64,000 nucleotides of DNA from Kiloniellaceae bacterium (GCA_021776115.1 JAJFGN010000049.1:113948-177947); one strand, 5' to 3'; positions 35,910-45,052 are shown, numbered from the stretch's first letter. Notes: generated by a model from the letters alone, not told the origin. Made by a program: numbers and translations.

Positions 35910-37148
35910 TCATGACGCCGCCTCTTGGATCCAGGCGGCGATGCCGGGCCACTTCGTTGCCAGGGTCTCCTTGCCCATGAACAGACCGATGTGACCGCCC
36001 GGCGTCAGGTCTTTCACGATGCTCGCCTTAGGTGTTCCGAGGTATTTTTCAGCGTTGAACACCTACTCCCGTGGGGTCACGCCGTCGTCCTCGCCGGCGA
36101 GCAGATAGACTGGGTCCTTGATATTTGCGAGGTTCAGCCGCCGGCCGAGCCCGACGAATTCGCCTTTCGCGAGGCGGTTTTCCTTAAAGAGTTGGGTAAT
36201 GACCTGGAGGTACCAGGTGCCGGGAAGATCGAGCGTATACTCGTACCATCGCTCGAACTCCTCGAAGCGGCGCCGATGGCCAGGGTCGCCGATGTTGCGA
36301 TAGAGGTCGCGGAACTTGGCGGCGTAATGCTGTTCGGGGTGCATGCTCTTGAAGCCCGCGAGCATGAACTCGCCCTTGAGGATACCGCCGCCTAGCTTGA
36401 CGAGCCGGTCATAGAAGGCGGCCGGCAGCCTGTCGGCATAGTCCTTCACCGGCCCCTCGCCCGCCTCGGTGTCGATCGGGGCGCCCGCGAGGACCAGTGT
36501 TCTGACTTTCTCCGGGAAGCGCGTGGCGTACATGGCGGACAGCCAGCCGCCCTGGCACAGGCCGACGAGGTTGACAGGTGCGCCCAAGTCATCGACGCAG
36601 ACGTTGAGCTCGGCTAGGTAGTTATCGATGTCATAGCCCTTCGTCGCTTCGGTGGCGCTCTTCCAGTCCGTGACGCACAGGCGTGCAAGCCCGTGATCCA
36701 GGAGAGTCTCGACCAGGCTTTGCCCCTTCCGGAAATCGGCGATGGTCGAGTTGTGACCGGCATAGGGCGCGACGACGAGGGTGAAGGCGCCTTCGGCTCC
36801 TCGAGAGAAGTCCCGCAGCATCAACGTGTGGAGGTCGAGCCGGACGTTGTTGCGTGTCGACCAGACCGGGGCCGGCCGGTGGATCTGCGTTCGGTGCACC
36901 GTCTCGGAGAAGGCGAGGTTCTTGCTCAGCGTATCGAGGTGCTTCTGGGCGAGCTCGAGCCGAAGCGCCAGGGGCCAGAAGTAGGGGACCGCAGTACCGG
37001 CGAGTCCACCTCCGTGGGCTTGATTCCCATGTGAGTTTGCATGGCCGGCACGGTCTGTCGCGGCAGGCAGATCTCTAGCCGCCTTCGTAGACCGGCGCTC
37101 GTTGCCGGTCCGGCCAGCGGGACGAGACGCACGTCTTGCCTTTGGCAT
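35910..37148 (-). pseudogene. PhaC/PhaZ-like alpha/beta hydrolase interrupted by amber codon
   Basis: 413 codons in one frame from ATG 37148 (GGAGGGCAGGGCG upstream) to TGA at 35910, with TAG at 36063-36065. The first 361 residues contain the nucleophile motif GLCQGG (Cys, as in PHA synthases) and the Asp segment YLLAGEDDGVTP. The frame continues after the amber codon with VFNAEKYLGTPKASIV and DLTPGGHIGLFMG, which carries the catalytic His, and ends AAWIQEAAS. The expected residue at the amber is Gln (PPEQVF in relatives), so a CAG-to-TAG change explains it. The truncated product would lack the catalytic His. The gene is coupled to hemerythrin upstream (12-nt gap). Confidence 0.85.
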
Positions 37149-37160
37149 CGCCCTGCCCTC

Positions 37161-37610
37161 CTATTTCCCAAGTTTAAGCTTCACGTACTCGCCGATCAGC
37201 AAGGCCGCCGGATACAGGACATCCTCTTCCGTCCGGGCGTGGAGGATGAGCTTTTCGGCAAAGCGGGCGACTTCCGGCTTGCCGTCTTCCCTCGCCGCTT
37301 CGACGAGCCGATCGAGCGCGGTAACAATGGCCTCGTGCTCGGCAAGCATGTGGGGCAGTTCCGTCTCGAGCCTGTCGGTCATCGCGAGGACCTCCGCCAT
37401 ATCCGGAGAGAGCCTGCCCTCGGCAAGGGGTTTCAGCAGCGCGAGCGGTGGCATGGCGAACTCTTCCTCCTGCACGAAGTGCGGATGGAGAAGCCGCGCC
37501 ACCGCCTGAGCCGCCTCTCCAACGCGGCCGCCGGCCTTGGTTGCTTTCGCGAGATCCGCGTGCAACTCGTCATGCTCGATCTTGAGCGGTTCGGGGATTG
37601 TGAACTGCAT
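37161..37610 (-). CDS. Hemerythrin-domain protein
   Basis: 149 aa, four-helix bundle with the iron-ligand pattern: HDELHADL, LLHPHFVQEEEFAMPPL, LAEHEAI and ILHARTEEDVLYPAALL (H-x3-E and H-x4-D types). It binds a di-iron centre and O2, or acts in NO/oxidative stress. A perfect RBS AAGGAGG is 5 nt before ATG 37610. It is the first gene of the minus-strand unit running to the PhaC-like and DUF6448-like genes, divergent from the TetR genes. Confidence 0.93.
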   Translation of the reverse strand: MQFTIPEPLKIEHDELHADLAKATKAGGRVGEAAQAVARLLHPHFVQEEEFAMPPLALLKPLAEGRLSPDMAEVLAMTDRLETELPHMLAEHEAIVTALDRLVEAAREDGKPEVARFAEKLILHARTEEDVLYPAALLIGEYVKLKLGK

Positions 37611-37652
37611 GTCTACCTCCTTGAATCCAATGCATACTGGTTTCTACTACTA

Positions 37653-37666
37653 AGTGTTTGAACACT
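37653..37666. promoter_or_regulatory. Palindrome AGTGTT-TG-AACACT upstream of hemerythrin
   Basis: Perfect 6-bp arms, extended imperfectly by CTA/TAG, 43 nt before the hemerythrin ATG. A candidate operator for one of the TetR regulators. Confidence 0.45.
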
Positions 37667-37881
37667 AGCTAACGATACAAGGCACGAATTTCAAGGGAGG
37701 TCTAACGGATTTTCGGAGCCGCCCGAACAGCGAGCCAAAGGGCCTACTCAGTTGCGACTCGCACTTAGGGACATGAAACCATAGCAACGATATCACACGA
37801 GACAATTTTGCTCGATTGGCCTTCGTAAGGACCAAGCTTCTCCAACACGGGCTTGACAAGCTGCTCCAAGGCTATTAGTTA

Positions 37882-37893
37882 GTGATCAATCAC
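37882..37893. promoter_or_regulatory. Palindrome GTGAT-CA-ATCAC before the first TetR gene
   Basis: Perfect 5-bp arms, 19 nt before the ATG and just downstream of a TTGACA box (37853-37858). The position suits autorepression. Confidence 0.45.
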
Positions 37894-37912
37894 AAGTAAG
37901 GAGACCCTGTCA

Positions 37913-38551
37913 ATGGTAAGACACGGCATGAAAGAGGCGGAGACATTCAAGGATCAGATCGCGAAGGCGACCCTACGGCTGGTCGCCGATCGGGGCACCG
38001 ACAGAGTGACCACCAGCGATGTCGTCAAGACGATGGGAATCACCAGGGCCGCAATGGCCCGCCATTGCCCGACCGAGAACGATCTCTGGCTGGCCGTCGC
38101 CGCCCTGATCGAACGGCGCATGAAACAGGCATGGTCCGCAGTCGCTGCAGGCGAACCGTCACCATCCGCTCGGTTGCGCTCCCTGCTTGCCGTCCAGATC
38201 GGCCTGATCACGGGCATGCCCGTCCTGCGGACGATGCTTTTATCCGGGAGCCTCCATGCGGACAACGGGGCCCTGCGCCAGGGGCTTTGCGACGTGAGGC
38301 GGGGCTTCAAGGCTCTCCTCGTCGAGGCTTTGATGGAGGGGCAGCGCGCCGGACAGTTTTGTGAGGAAATCGACGCGGGAATGACCGCAGACCGCATCAT
38401 GGAGGCTATCCAGGGCATGGTTGTCAGCTTGTCGCTCAACCAGCAGGCGGGCGACCCGGTAGAAGAGGTCTGGCTGCGTCTTGACGCGTTCCTGCATGCC
38501 GAACGCTCCCATACTGAACCGAATGACCGTGATCGACGCGAACTATCCTGA
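37913..38551 (+). CDS. TetR-family regulator 1
   Basis: 212 aa. N-terminal HTH: DQIAKATLRLVADRGTDRVT, then TSDVVKTMGITRAAMARHCP and ENDLWLAVA. The recognition helix differs from the usual form (RHCPTENDLW for HFPTKxxLW). The C-terminal ligand domain is helical. GGAGACC lies upstream. It is followed 15 nt later by a second TetR gene of similar size, and both precede the HlyD/ABC operon. In E. coli the TetR-type CecR controls the related ybhGFSR exporter, so local control is likely. Confidence 0.88.
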   Translation: MVRHGMKEAETFKDQIAKATLRLVADRGTDRVTTSDVVKTMGITRAAMARHCPTENDLWLAVAALIERRMKQAWSAVAAGEPSPSARLRSLLAVQIGLITGMPVLRTMLLSGSLHADNGALRQGLCDVRRGFKALLVEALMEGQRAGQFCEEIDAGMTADRIMEAIQGMVVSLSLNQQAGDPVEEVWLRLDAFLHAERSHTEPNDRDRRELS

Positions 38552-38566
38552 GGAGGTTCTAAATCG

Positions 38567-39244
38567 ATGCGCGTTCGAAAGAGTGCCGAGGAACGAAAAT
38601 CGGAGATTGTCGAGACCGCCCTGCGTCTGGCCGACAAGGTTGGACCGGACCGGCTCAGCACGGAAACGATCGCCAAGGCCATTCACCTCACGCAGGCCGC
38701 GATTTTTCGCCATTTCCCGACCAAGCAGGATCTGTGGGAGGCGGTCGCGGCGCGGATCGGCGAGAAATTCCAGCAGCGCTGGCGGGCGATCGACGACCCG
38801 GAAGTGCCGGCGCCCGAAAAGCTCCAGGCGTTGATCACCTCTCAGCTCAAGCTGATCCAGTCGACACCTGCGATCCCGGCGATCCTCTTGTCCCGGGAGC
38901 TTCACGCCGAGAACGAGCGGCTGCGCAAGTTGTTCTACGGCATGATGGAGCGGTTCCACGGGCGGATCACCGGTCTCATCGAAGAGGGCGAGCGGAGCGG
39001 TCATTTCCGGGGCAACCTGGATCCGCGCGATGCGGCCTTCCTCGTGATCGGCCTCGTCCAGGGACTCGTTCTGCGCTGGTCGCTGAGTGGCCGAAAATTC
39101 GATCTCGCAGACGAGGGAAGCCGCCTCCTCTCGGTCCTTCTTGGCAGCTTTGGCGCATCGCCGCAGCAGTCCGGAAACTCGGACGTACGAACAGCCAATT
39201 CATTGCCGGGCGGGACCACCGTCCAGGAGAAGGGCCGCACGTGA
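38567..39244 (+). CDS. TetR-family regulator 2
   Basis: 225 aa with RBS GAGGAGG. HTH: KSEIVETALRLADKVGPDRL, STETIAKAIHLTQAAIFRHFP and KQDLWEAVAARIGEKF, the standard TetR form. The C-terminal domain (ALITSQLKLIQSTPAIPAIL, SRELHAENERLRKLFYGMME) is like regulators paired with RND/HlyD exporters. It lies 22 nt before the HlyD gene, so it is probably the direct regulator of the exporter operon. Confidence 0.9.
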   Translation: MRVRKSAEERKSEIVETALRLADKVGPDRLSTETIAKAIHLTQAAIFRHFPTKQDLWEAVAARIGEKFQQRWRAIDDPEVPAPEKLQALITSQLKLIQSTPAIPAILLSRELHAENERLRKLFYGMMERFHGRITGLIEEGERSGHFRGNLDPRDAAFLVIGLVQGLVLRWSLSGRKFDLADEGSRLLSVLLGSFGASPQQSGNSDVRTANSLPGGTTVQEKGRT

Positions 39245-39266
39245 GGAGCTAGCTGGAGATTTGTCC

Positions 39267-40433
39267 ATGAACAAACGACTTCTCATCATTCCGGTTCTCC
39301 TCGCCGCCGCGGGGGCCGCTGCCTACGCCTACTTCCAGCTGCGGTCAGAAGCGGATCCGAACCTGATACGCGTCTCCGGCAATATAGAAGTAACCGACGT
39401 GGAGGTGAGCTTCCGAATGCCCGGCTGGGTCGAGGCGCGCCCGGCATCAGAGGGCGAACTGATCCGGGAAGGAGATCTTGTCGCGCGCCTTGATAGCACC
39501 GAGCTTGCTCAGGAAGTCGCGCTCCGGGAAGCCGAGGTCGCCGCTTATGGCGCCGAGCTCGCCGCGCTGGTCGCCGGATCCCGGCCCGAGGAGATCGCCC
39601 AGGCCGAAGCGACCGTGGCTCAGACCCGCGCCCGCCTCGACGAGCTGCTGGCCGGTTCTCGGCCCCAAGAGATCGCCACCGCAAAGGCCGGGGTGCGGCT
39701 CGCCGAAGCGGACGTCGAACGACTGGCGGCGGAGTTCGAACGGCAAAGGGAGCTGCTTGCGCGCAAGGTCGCGTCGCAACAAGTGTACGATCGGGCCAAG
39801 GCCGAGCACGAGGTGGGAAAGAGCCGGTTGAAAGAGGCCCAAGAACAGCTGAAGCTTGTCGAGGAAGGTCCGCGGCAGGAACAGATCGATCACGCCCGCG
39901 CCGTGCTCGCAGAGGCCGAGGAACGACTGGGCTTGGTCCGCAAGGGACCTCGCCAAGAGGAGATCGACCGAGCGCAGGCGCGGCTCGACCAGGCGAAGCA
40001 GTCTCTGGCGATTGCCCGGACGCGGCTCGGCTACGCGACGCTGCAAGCGCCGTTATCCGGCATGGTGTTGTCGGAAAATGTCGAGCCCGGCGAGTACGTG
40101 GTGCCGGGCGTGCCCGTCGTCACGATCGGCGATCTCGTGAATGCCTGGGTCCGGGCCTATGTCAACGAGACGGATTTGGGCCGGATCAAGCTCGGCCAAT
40201 CGGTCTGCGTTATCACCGACACCTATCCGGACAAGGTCTACCCCGGGAAGCTTACGTTCATTTCGTCGCAAGCCGAGTTCACGCCGAAGAACGTCCAGAC
40301 CACCAAGGAACGGGTCAAGCTCGTCTACCGGGTCAAGATCGAGATCGCCAATGCCGATTTGGAGCTCAAGCCGGGCATGCCGGCCGACGCGGATATCTGG
40401 CTTGGCGAGGGCGCGCCGCCATGTCTGCCATAG
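39267..40433 (+). CDS. HlyD-family membrane fusion protein (YbhG-like)
   Basis: 388 aa from ATG 39267. It has an N-terminal anchor (LLIIPVLLAAAGAAAYAYF) and biotinyl-lipoyl halves (VSGNIEVTDVEVSFRMPGWV, LIREGDLVARLDS and YATLQAPLSGMVLSENVEPG). A long coiled coil (about residues 75-250) is built of repeats beginning with PxEIxxA (SRPEEIAQAEATV, SRPQEIATAKAGV, PRQEQIDHARAVL, PRQEEIDRAQARL). It links the inner-membrane ABC exporter to an outer-membrane channel. It overlaps the first ATPase gene by 13 nt. Confidence 0.92.
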   Translation: MNKRLLIIPVLLAAAGAAAYAYFQLRSEADPNLIRVSGNIEVTDVEVSFRMPGWVEARPASEGELIREGDLVARLDSTELAQEVALREAEVAAYGAELAALVAGSRPEEIAQAEATVAQTRARLDELLAGSRPQEIATAKAGVRLAEADVERLAAEFERQRELLARKVASQQVYDRAKAEHEVGKSRLKEAQEQLKLVEEGPRQEQIDHARAVLAEAEERLGLVRKGPRQEEIDRAQARLDQAKQSLAIARTRLGYATLQAPLSGMVLSENVEPGEYVVPGVPVVTIGDLVNAWVRAYVNETDLGRIKLGQSVCVITDTYPDKVYPGKLTFISSQAEFTPKNVQTTKERVKLVYRVKIEIANADLELKPGMPADADIWLGEGAPPCLP

Positions 40434-41356
40434 AGGCGGATGGCCTGACCCGCCGGTTCGACGGCCTTGTGGCCGTCGACGGCCTCACCCTGGCGGTCGA
40501 GGAGGGTGAAATCTTCGGCCTTGTGGGCCCGGATGGCGCGGGCAAGACGACCACCATGCGGCTCCTGACCGGCATCCTGGAGCCGAGCGCCGGTGACGGC
40601 TGGGTCGCCGGGCATCATGTCTGGCGCGAGGCAGAGGCGGTGAAGGAGGATATCGCCTATATGAGCCAGCGCTTCGGCCTCTATCCCGACCTCACGGTGA
40701 TGGAAAACATCGACTTCTACGCGGACATTTACGGCGTGCCACGCAAAGGGCGGGCGGAGCGCGTGGAGGAACTTCTCGCGTTCAGCAATCTCACGCCGTT
40801 CAAGAAGCGGCAAGCCGGCAAGCTGTCGGGCGGCATGAAGCAGAAGCTGGGCCTCGCCTGCGCGCTCGTTCACACGCCGAAGGTTCTCTTCCTCGACGAA
40901 CCGACGAATGGCGTCGACCCTGTCTCCCGCCGCGACTTCTGGCGTATCCTCTATCAGCTCCTGCGCGAAAAAGTAACGATCTTTGTCTCCACCGCCTATC
41001 TCGACGAGGCCGAGCGCTGCGCCCGTGTCGCTCTCATGGACAAGGGCCGCATTCTGGCGGTGGGCACGCCGGCGGAGGTCAAAGGCCTGATGCGCGGCGT
41101 ACTGATCGAAGTGCGAACCCCCGACGCGCGCAAGGCGGCGACCGTACTGCGAGAAAAAATCGACGCCCAAAGCGTCGGCCTGTTCGGCGACCGCATCCAT
41201 GTCGTGGCGCTGGACGCGGAGCGGGTCATCGCCGAGACGGAGACCGCGCTCAAGCATGCGGGTTTTGAAACAGTCAGCCTGCGGACCATCGAGCCATCGC
41301 TCGAGGATGTGTTCATCTCGGTCCTCGCCGAGAAAGGGGAGGACGCGCATGGCTGA
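40421..41356 (+). CDS. ABC exporter ATPase 1 (YbhF N-half-like)
   Basis: 311 aa. Walker A GPDGAGKTTT, signature LSGGMKQKLGLA, Walker B VLFLDEPTNGVDP; the switch His is replaced in FVSTAYLDEAERC (Ala-Tyr where HxxxE-type exporters often have His). A C-terminal extension of about 85 aa follows. In YbhF two such domains are fused; here they are separate genes with a shared overlap. It works with the second ATPase and two ABC-2 permeases. Confidence 0.92.
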   Translation: MSAIEADGLTRRFDGLVAVDGLTLAVEEGEIFGLVGPDGAGKTTTMRLLTGILEPSAGDGWVAGHHVWREAEAVKEDIAYMSQRFGLYPDLTVMENIDFYADIYGVPRKGRAERVEELLAFSNLTPFKKRQAGKLSGGMKQKLGLACALVHTPKVLFLDEPTNGVDPVSRRDFWRILYQLLREKVTIFVSTAYLDEAERCARVALMDKGRILAVGTPAEVKGLMRGVLIEVRTPDARKAATVLREKIDAQSVGLFGDRIHVVALDAERVIAETETALKHAGFETVSLRTIEPSLEDVFISVLAEKGEDAHG

Positions 41357-42317
41357 GGTTGACATTGCCGTGACGGTCAAAGATCTCGAACGTCGGTTCG
41401 GAGATTTTGTCGCCGTCGACCGCGTGAGCTTCGATGTTAAGACCGGCGAGATCTTCGGCTTCCTCGGTCCGAACGGCTCGGGCAAGTCGACGACGATTCG
41501 GATGCTGACGGGCATCCTCGCGCCGTCTTCCGGCGGCGGCACGGTCGCGGGCTACGACATCGCGACCGAGGCCGAGAAGATCAAGGCGCATATCGGCTAT
41601 ATGAGCCAGAAGTTCTCGCTCTATGAGGACCTTACCGTCGAGGAGAATATCGACTTCTACGGCGGCATCTACCGCATCGCGCGGGACAAGCGGCAGGCGC
41701 GCAAGGAATGGGTGATCGAGATGGCGGGGCTCGCCGAGCACCGGAACTCGCGCACCGGCGTGCTGTCGGGCGGCTGGAAGCAACGGCTCGCACTGGGCTG
41801 TTCGGTGCTGCACGAGCCACCGGTGATCTTCTTGGACGAACCGACCTCGGGTGTCGATCCGTTGAGCCGCCGCCGTTTCTGGGATCTCATTTACGACCTT
41901 TCGGGCAAGGGCGTCACAGTGTTCGTGACCACCCACTACATGGAAGAAGCCGAATACTGCGACCGTATCGGCCTCATTCATCGCGGCGAACTCATCGCCG
42001 TCGGCACGCCGCGCCAGCTCAAGACGGATCTGATGAAAGAATCCGTCGTCGAAGTCATCTGTGACCGGCCGCAAGATGCCATCGGCGAGGTCGAGGATCT
42101 CGAAGAAATCAAGGGCGTGGCGCTATTTGGTAGAGGGCTCCATGCGGTAGCCGCCGATGCGGACGCCGCCGAGCGAGCCTTGGGCAAGCGCTTGACCGAG
42201 CGTGGCTACAAGGTCGAGGGGATCGAGGCGGTCACGCCGTCACTCGAGGACGTGTTCGTTTCCCTGGTCGAGGCGCGTGACCGGGCGCACGAGTCGGCAA
42301 AGGAGGTCGCGGCGTGA
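41349..42317 (+). CDS. ABC exporter ATPase 2 (YbhF C-half-like)
   Basis: 322 aa from ATG 41349, overlapping the previous stop. Walker A GPNGSGKSTT, signature LSGGWKQRLALG, Walker B VIFLDEPTSGVDP and switch His in FVTTHYMEEAEYCDRIG. Unlike ATPase 1, this copy keeps the switch histidine, so the pair may have one canonical and one degenerate site. It overlaps the LOG gene by 4 nt. Confidence 0.92.
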   Translation: MAEVDIAVTVKDLERRFGDFVAVDRVSFDVKTGEIFGFLGPNGSGKSTTIRMLTGILAPSSGGGTVAGYDIATEAEKIKAHIGYMSQKFSLYEDLTVEENIDFYGGIYRIARDKRQARKEWVIEMAGLAEHRNSRTGVLSGGWKQRLALGCSVLHEPPVIFLDEPTSGVDPLSRRRFWDLIYDLSGKGVTVFVTTHYMEEAEYCDRIGLIHRGELIAVGTPRQLKTDLMKESVVEVICDRPQDAIGEVEDLEEIKGVALFGRGLHAVAADADAAERALGKRLTERGYKVEGIEAVTPSLEDVFVSLVEARDRAHESAKEVAA

Positions 42318-43171
42318 GCAAGCAGAGGAGAACATCAACAGCAAAACACCCGCGGCCTGCTGAGAGCACGGCCTATCGGCTGGCCTCCGAAGATCTCGAA
42401 TTCCTGGCGAAAGACGATCTCCGCCCTCTCCGCCTTCAGTTGGAATTGCTGAAGCCCGAATGGTACTTGCGACAGGAAGAGGTGCGCTCGACCATCGTGG
42501 TGTTCGGGAGCGCCCGAATTCTGCCACCAGAGGTGGCCGGAAGGCGGGTTGCGGAGCTTGAAGCGGCTGTTCGAGAGAAACCGGACAATCCGCAGTTGCA
42601 GTCGGAGCTCGGGCGGGCGCGCAAACGGCAAGCTTACTCACGCTACTATGAGGAAGCCCGGCAATTCTCCGGGTTCGTTTCACGCCGCTTCCAAGAGGAA
42701 GGCCGGCGGGACTTCGTCGTCGTCACCGGCGGCGGACCCGGCATCATGGAAGCCGCCAATAGGGGCGCCCGCGAGGCCGATGCGCGAAGCATCGGATTCA
42801 ACATCACCCTGCCTCATGAGCAGGCCCCCAATCCATTCGTCAGCCCTGAGCTTTCCTTTCAATTCCGGTATTTCGCAATCCGCAAGATGCACTTTCTTCT
42901 GCGCGCAAAGGCTCTGGTGGCCTTTCCGGGCGGGTACGGAACGATGGATGAGCTCTTTGAGGTCTTGACCCTGATCCAAACCGGAAAGATCGCTCCCATC
43001 CCCGTCGTCCTGATCGGCCGCGATTTCTGGGCTCGCGCCATCGATTTCGACTTCCTCGTCGAGGAGGGGGTCGTCCACCCGGGTGACATCGCCCTGTGTC
43101 AAATCGTGGACCACGCCGACGAGGCGATTGAGATCATCCACGATTTCTATGGCGGGAGGCCGCCGGAATGA
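42314..43171 (+). CDS. LOG-family protein (TIGR00730-type Rossmann fold)
   Basis: 285 aa from GTG 42314, overlapping ATPase 2 (GTGA). It has the two diagnostic motifs: VVTGGGPGIMEAANRGA and AFPGGYGTMDELFEVLT. LOG proteins are nucleotide 5'-monophosphate phosphoribohydrolases (cytokinin-activating in plants; also PpnN-like in bacteria). An N-terminal extension of about 60 residues and a helical insert (about 77-105) precede the core. Its place inside an exporter operon is unusual; a nucleotide-stress or signal role is inferred. Confidence 0.9.
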   Translation: MSKQRRTSTAKHPRPAESTAYRLASEDLEFLAKDDLRPLRLQLELLKPEWYLRQEEVRSTIVVFGSARILPPEVAGRRVAELEAAVREKPDNPQLQSELGRARKRQAYSRYYEEARQFSGFVSRRFQEEGRRDFVVVTGGGPGIMEAANRGAREADARSIGFNITLPHEQAPNPFVSPELSFQFRYFAIRKMHFLLRAKALVAFPGGYGTMDELFEVLTLIQTGKIAPIPVVLIGRDFWARAIDFDFLVEEGVVHPGDIALCQIVDHADEAIEIIHDFYGGRPPE

Positions 43172-43217
43172 GGCCTTCCCTTCTCGATCCAACGAGCCAG
43201 AGAACAGAAGAGTCACG

Positions 43218-43637
43218 ATGATGTCGAAACATGTGGATGGAAAGGTCTGGATCTGGTCGGCGAGCATCGTCGCCATTTTGTTCGGTCTGCTGACGATCCG
43301 GGAGGGTGGCGCCGTCCTGTTCTGGAGCGAGGCAGCACAGCGCGCGGCCGGCCAGTATGTTCCCTTCGTCGTCTGGTTCAATTTTCTGGCGGGGTTTGCG
43401 TACGTTATCGCCGGTTTTGGCCTTTGGTTTCGGCAACTTTGGGCGGTGGGGCTCGCGTTCGGGGTCGCGGCGGCAACGATCGCCGTCTTCGTCGCTTTCG
43501 GTATTCACATTGCGGGTGGCGGCGGGTATGAGCCGCGCACCATCGTCGCCATGAGCCTACGCAGCGCGGTGTGGATCGCCATCGCGGTGATCGCGTACCG
43601 CTTCCTCTGGAGAAAGCGCAGGAGGGGCGGCTTGTGA
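43218..43637 (+). CDS. Four-helix membrane protein, 139 aa
   Basis: Start ATG 43218 (a second at 43221). Four hydrophobic helices: IWSASIVAILFGLLTI, FVVWFNFLAGFAYVIAGFGL, WAVGLAFGVAAATIAVFVAF and SAVWIAIAVIAYRFLW, with a basic tail RKRRRGGL. No known motif. It overlaps the beta-CASP gene by 4 nt, so it belongs to the exporter operon. Confidence 0.8.
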   Translation: MMSKHVDGKVWIWSASIVAILFGLLTIREGGAVLFWSEAAQRAAGQYVPFVVWFNFLAGFAYVIAGFGLWFRQLWAVGLAFGVAAATIAVFVAFGIHIAGGGGYEPRTIVAMSLRSAVWIAIAVIAYRFLWRKRRRGGL

Positions 43638-45052
43638 AAATCACGTTCCATGGGGCGGCGCAGGAGGTCACCGGTTCCTGCACCATGATCGAGATCGGGA
43701 AGATGCGCTTTCTGGTGGACTGCGGGATGTTTCAGGGCGGTCGGGAATCGGCCGACCGCAACCGCGCGCCCTTTGCGTTCGATCCGCGCGCCATAAGCTT
43801 CGTGCTTCTGACCCATGCGCATATCGACCATAGCGGCCTTCTGCCCAAGCTTTGGCGAGACGGCTTCCGTGGACCGATCTACACGACGTCGGCGACCGCC
43901 GAGCTTCTGACAATCATGCTGCGCGACAGCGCGCATATCCAAGAATCCGATGCCGAACGGGCGAAACGACACCGAAATCGCGATCGCGCGGCGGCGGAGC
44001 CGGTTTACACCATGGCCGATGCCGAAGCTGTGCTGGGTCAACTCCACGCCTTGAATTATGACGAGCCTTACAGCCCGCACGACTCGATACGCACCCGGTT
44101 ACGGGATGCCGGTCACATTCTTGGCTCCGCGATCCTGGAGATATGGGTCAAGGAGGGCACTCACGAGCGCAAGCTGGTGTTTTCGGGGGATCTCGGCCAG
44201 CCGGGCCGACCGATCCTCCGCGACCCGTTCCCGATCGAGGACGCCGATATTCTGTTCGTCGAATCGACCTATGGCGACCGGCGTCACAAAAATCTTGGGG
44301 ACACCATCGACGAGTTCGTGACGGTGGTGAACGAGACGCTGTTGGCCAAGAAAGGAAACGTCATCGTACCGGCTTTCGCGGTCGGCCGGACGCAGGAGAT
44401 CATCTACTACTTCCATCATTTAACGCGCGAGGGACGATTCGGGCATCTCGACCTCTTCGTCGACTCGCCGATGGCAACTGCCGTTACCGAGCTCACTATG
44501 CGTCACCTCGAGCTCTTCGATGCGCAGGCCAGGGCTCTCGCCGCATGGCATGCGGCAGGAGACGGCATTCCAAATCTCAAATTCATTGGGAGCGTCGATG
44601 AATCGCGTTCCCTTAACGCCATTCATGGCGGCGCCGTCATTATCGCCGCGAGCGGCATGTGCACCGCCGGGCGCATCAAGCACCACTTGTTGCACAATCT
44701 GGGGCGCCGTGAGAACGCGGTCCTGATCACAGGGTTTCAGGCCCAGGGCACACTTGGACGCAGGCTCGTGGATGGCGCCGAACGCGTGCGCATTTTCGGC
44801 CAGGACGTGCCTGTGCGAGCCAGCATCCATACGCTCGGTGGATTTTCCGCCCATGCGGACCAAGCGGCGCTCCTGGACTGGCTTGGCGCTTTCAAACGCC
44901 CGCCTGCGCGGACCTTCGTGATGCATGGGGAGCCCCACTCCTCCGCCGCTCTTGCGAATGAGTTAACGCGCCGGTTGGGATGGGGCGCGCAAACGCCGAA
45001 GCCAGGGCAGACGGTCGTCGTCGCACCAGGTGAGGCAGGAGGCCGGCCGTAA
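43634..45052 (+). CDS. Metallo-beta-lactamase/beta-CASP RNase-like protein
   Basis: 472 aa from GTG 43634, overlapping the upstream stop (GTGA). Metallo-beta-lactamase motif LLTHAHIDHSGLLPKL (HxHxDH), motif III in RDAGHILGSAILEI, motif IV in VFSGDLGQPGRPI, beta-CASP region with SGMCTAGRIKHHL and GGFSAHADQAALLDWL, then VMHGEPHSS. This is the CPSF73/YSH1-like branch that cleaves RNA with two zinc ions. It is translationally coupled to the membrane protein and the permease, ending 1 nt into the permease start. Activity and target are unproven. Confidence 0.92.
   Translation: MKITFHGAAQEVTGSCTMIEIGKMRFLVDCGMFQGGRESADRNRAPFAFDPRAISFVLLTHAHIDHSGLLPKLWRDGFRGPIYTTSATAELLTIMLRDSAHIQESDAERAKRHRNRDRAAAEPVYTMADAEAVLGQLHALNYDEPYSPHDSIRTRLRDAGHILGSAILEIWVKEGTHERKLVFSGDLGQPGRPILRDPFPIEDADILFVESTYGDRRHKNLGDTIDEFVTVVNETLLAKKGNVIVPAFAVGRTQEIIYYFHHLTREGRFGHLDLFVDSPMATAVTELTMRHLELFDAQARALAAWHAAGDGIPNLKFIGSVDESRSLNAIHGGAVIIAASGMCTAGRIKHHLLHNLGRRENAVLITGFQAQGTLGRRLVDGAERVRIFGQDVPVRASIHTLGGFSAHADQAALLDWLGAFKRPPARTFVMHGEPHSSAALANELTRRLGWGAQTPKPGQTVVVAPGEAGGRP

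Larger units (their letters stand above)
37611..37912. other. Divergent promoter region between hemerythrin and TetR genes
   Basis: 302 nt with no gene. It holds the palindrome 37653-37666 near hemerythrin, a TTGACA box (37853-37858) and a second palindrome (37882-37893) next to the first TetR gene. This is the layout expected for TetR-type control in both directions. Confidence 0.5.

Noticed and set aside
33640..36065. Recoding of TAG as an amino acid
   Set aside because: TAG is the normal stop of the b561, HlyD and nnrS genes in the same island, so general recoding is unlikely; local suppression remains open.
40325..41542. A 405-aa minus-strand frame
   Set aside because: Antisense to two ABC ATPases with intact Walker motifs.
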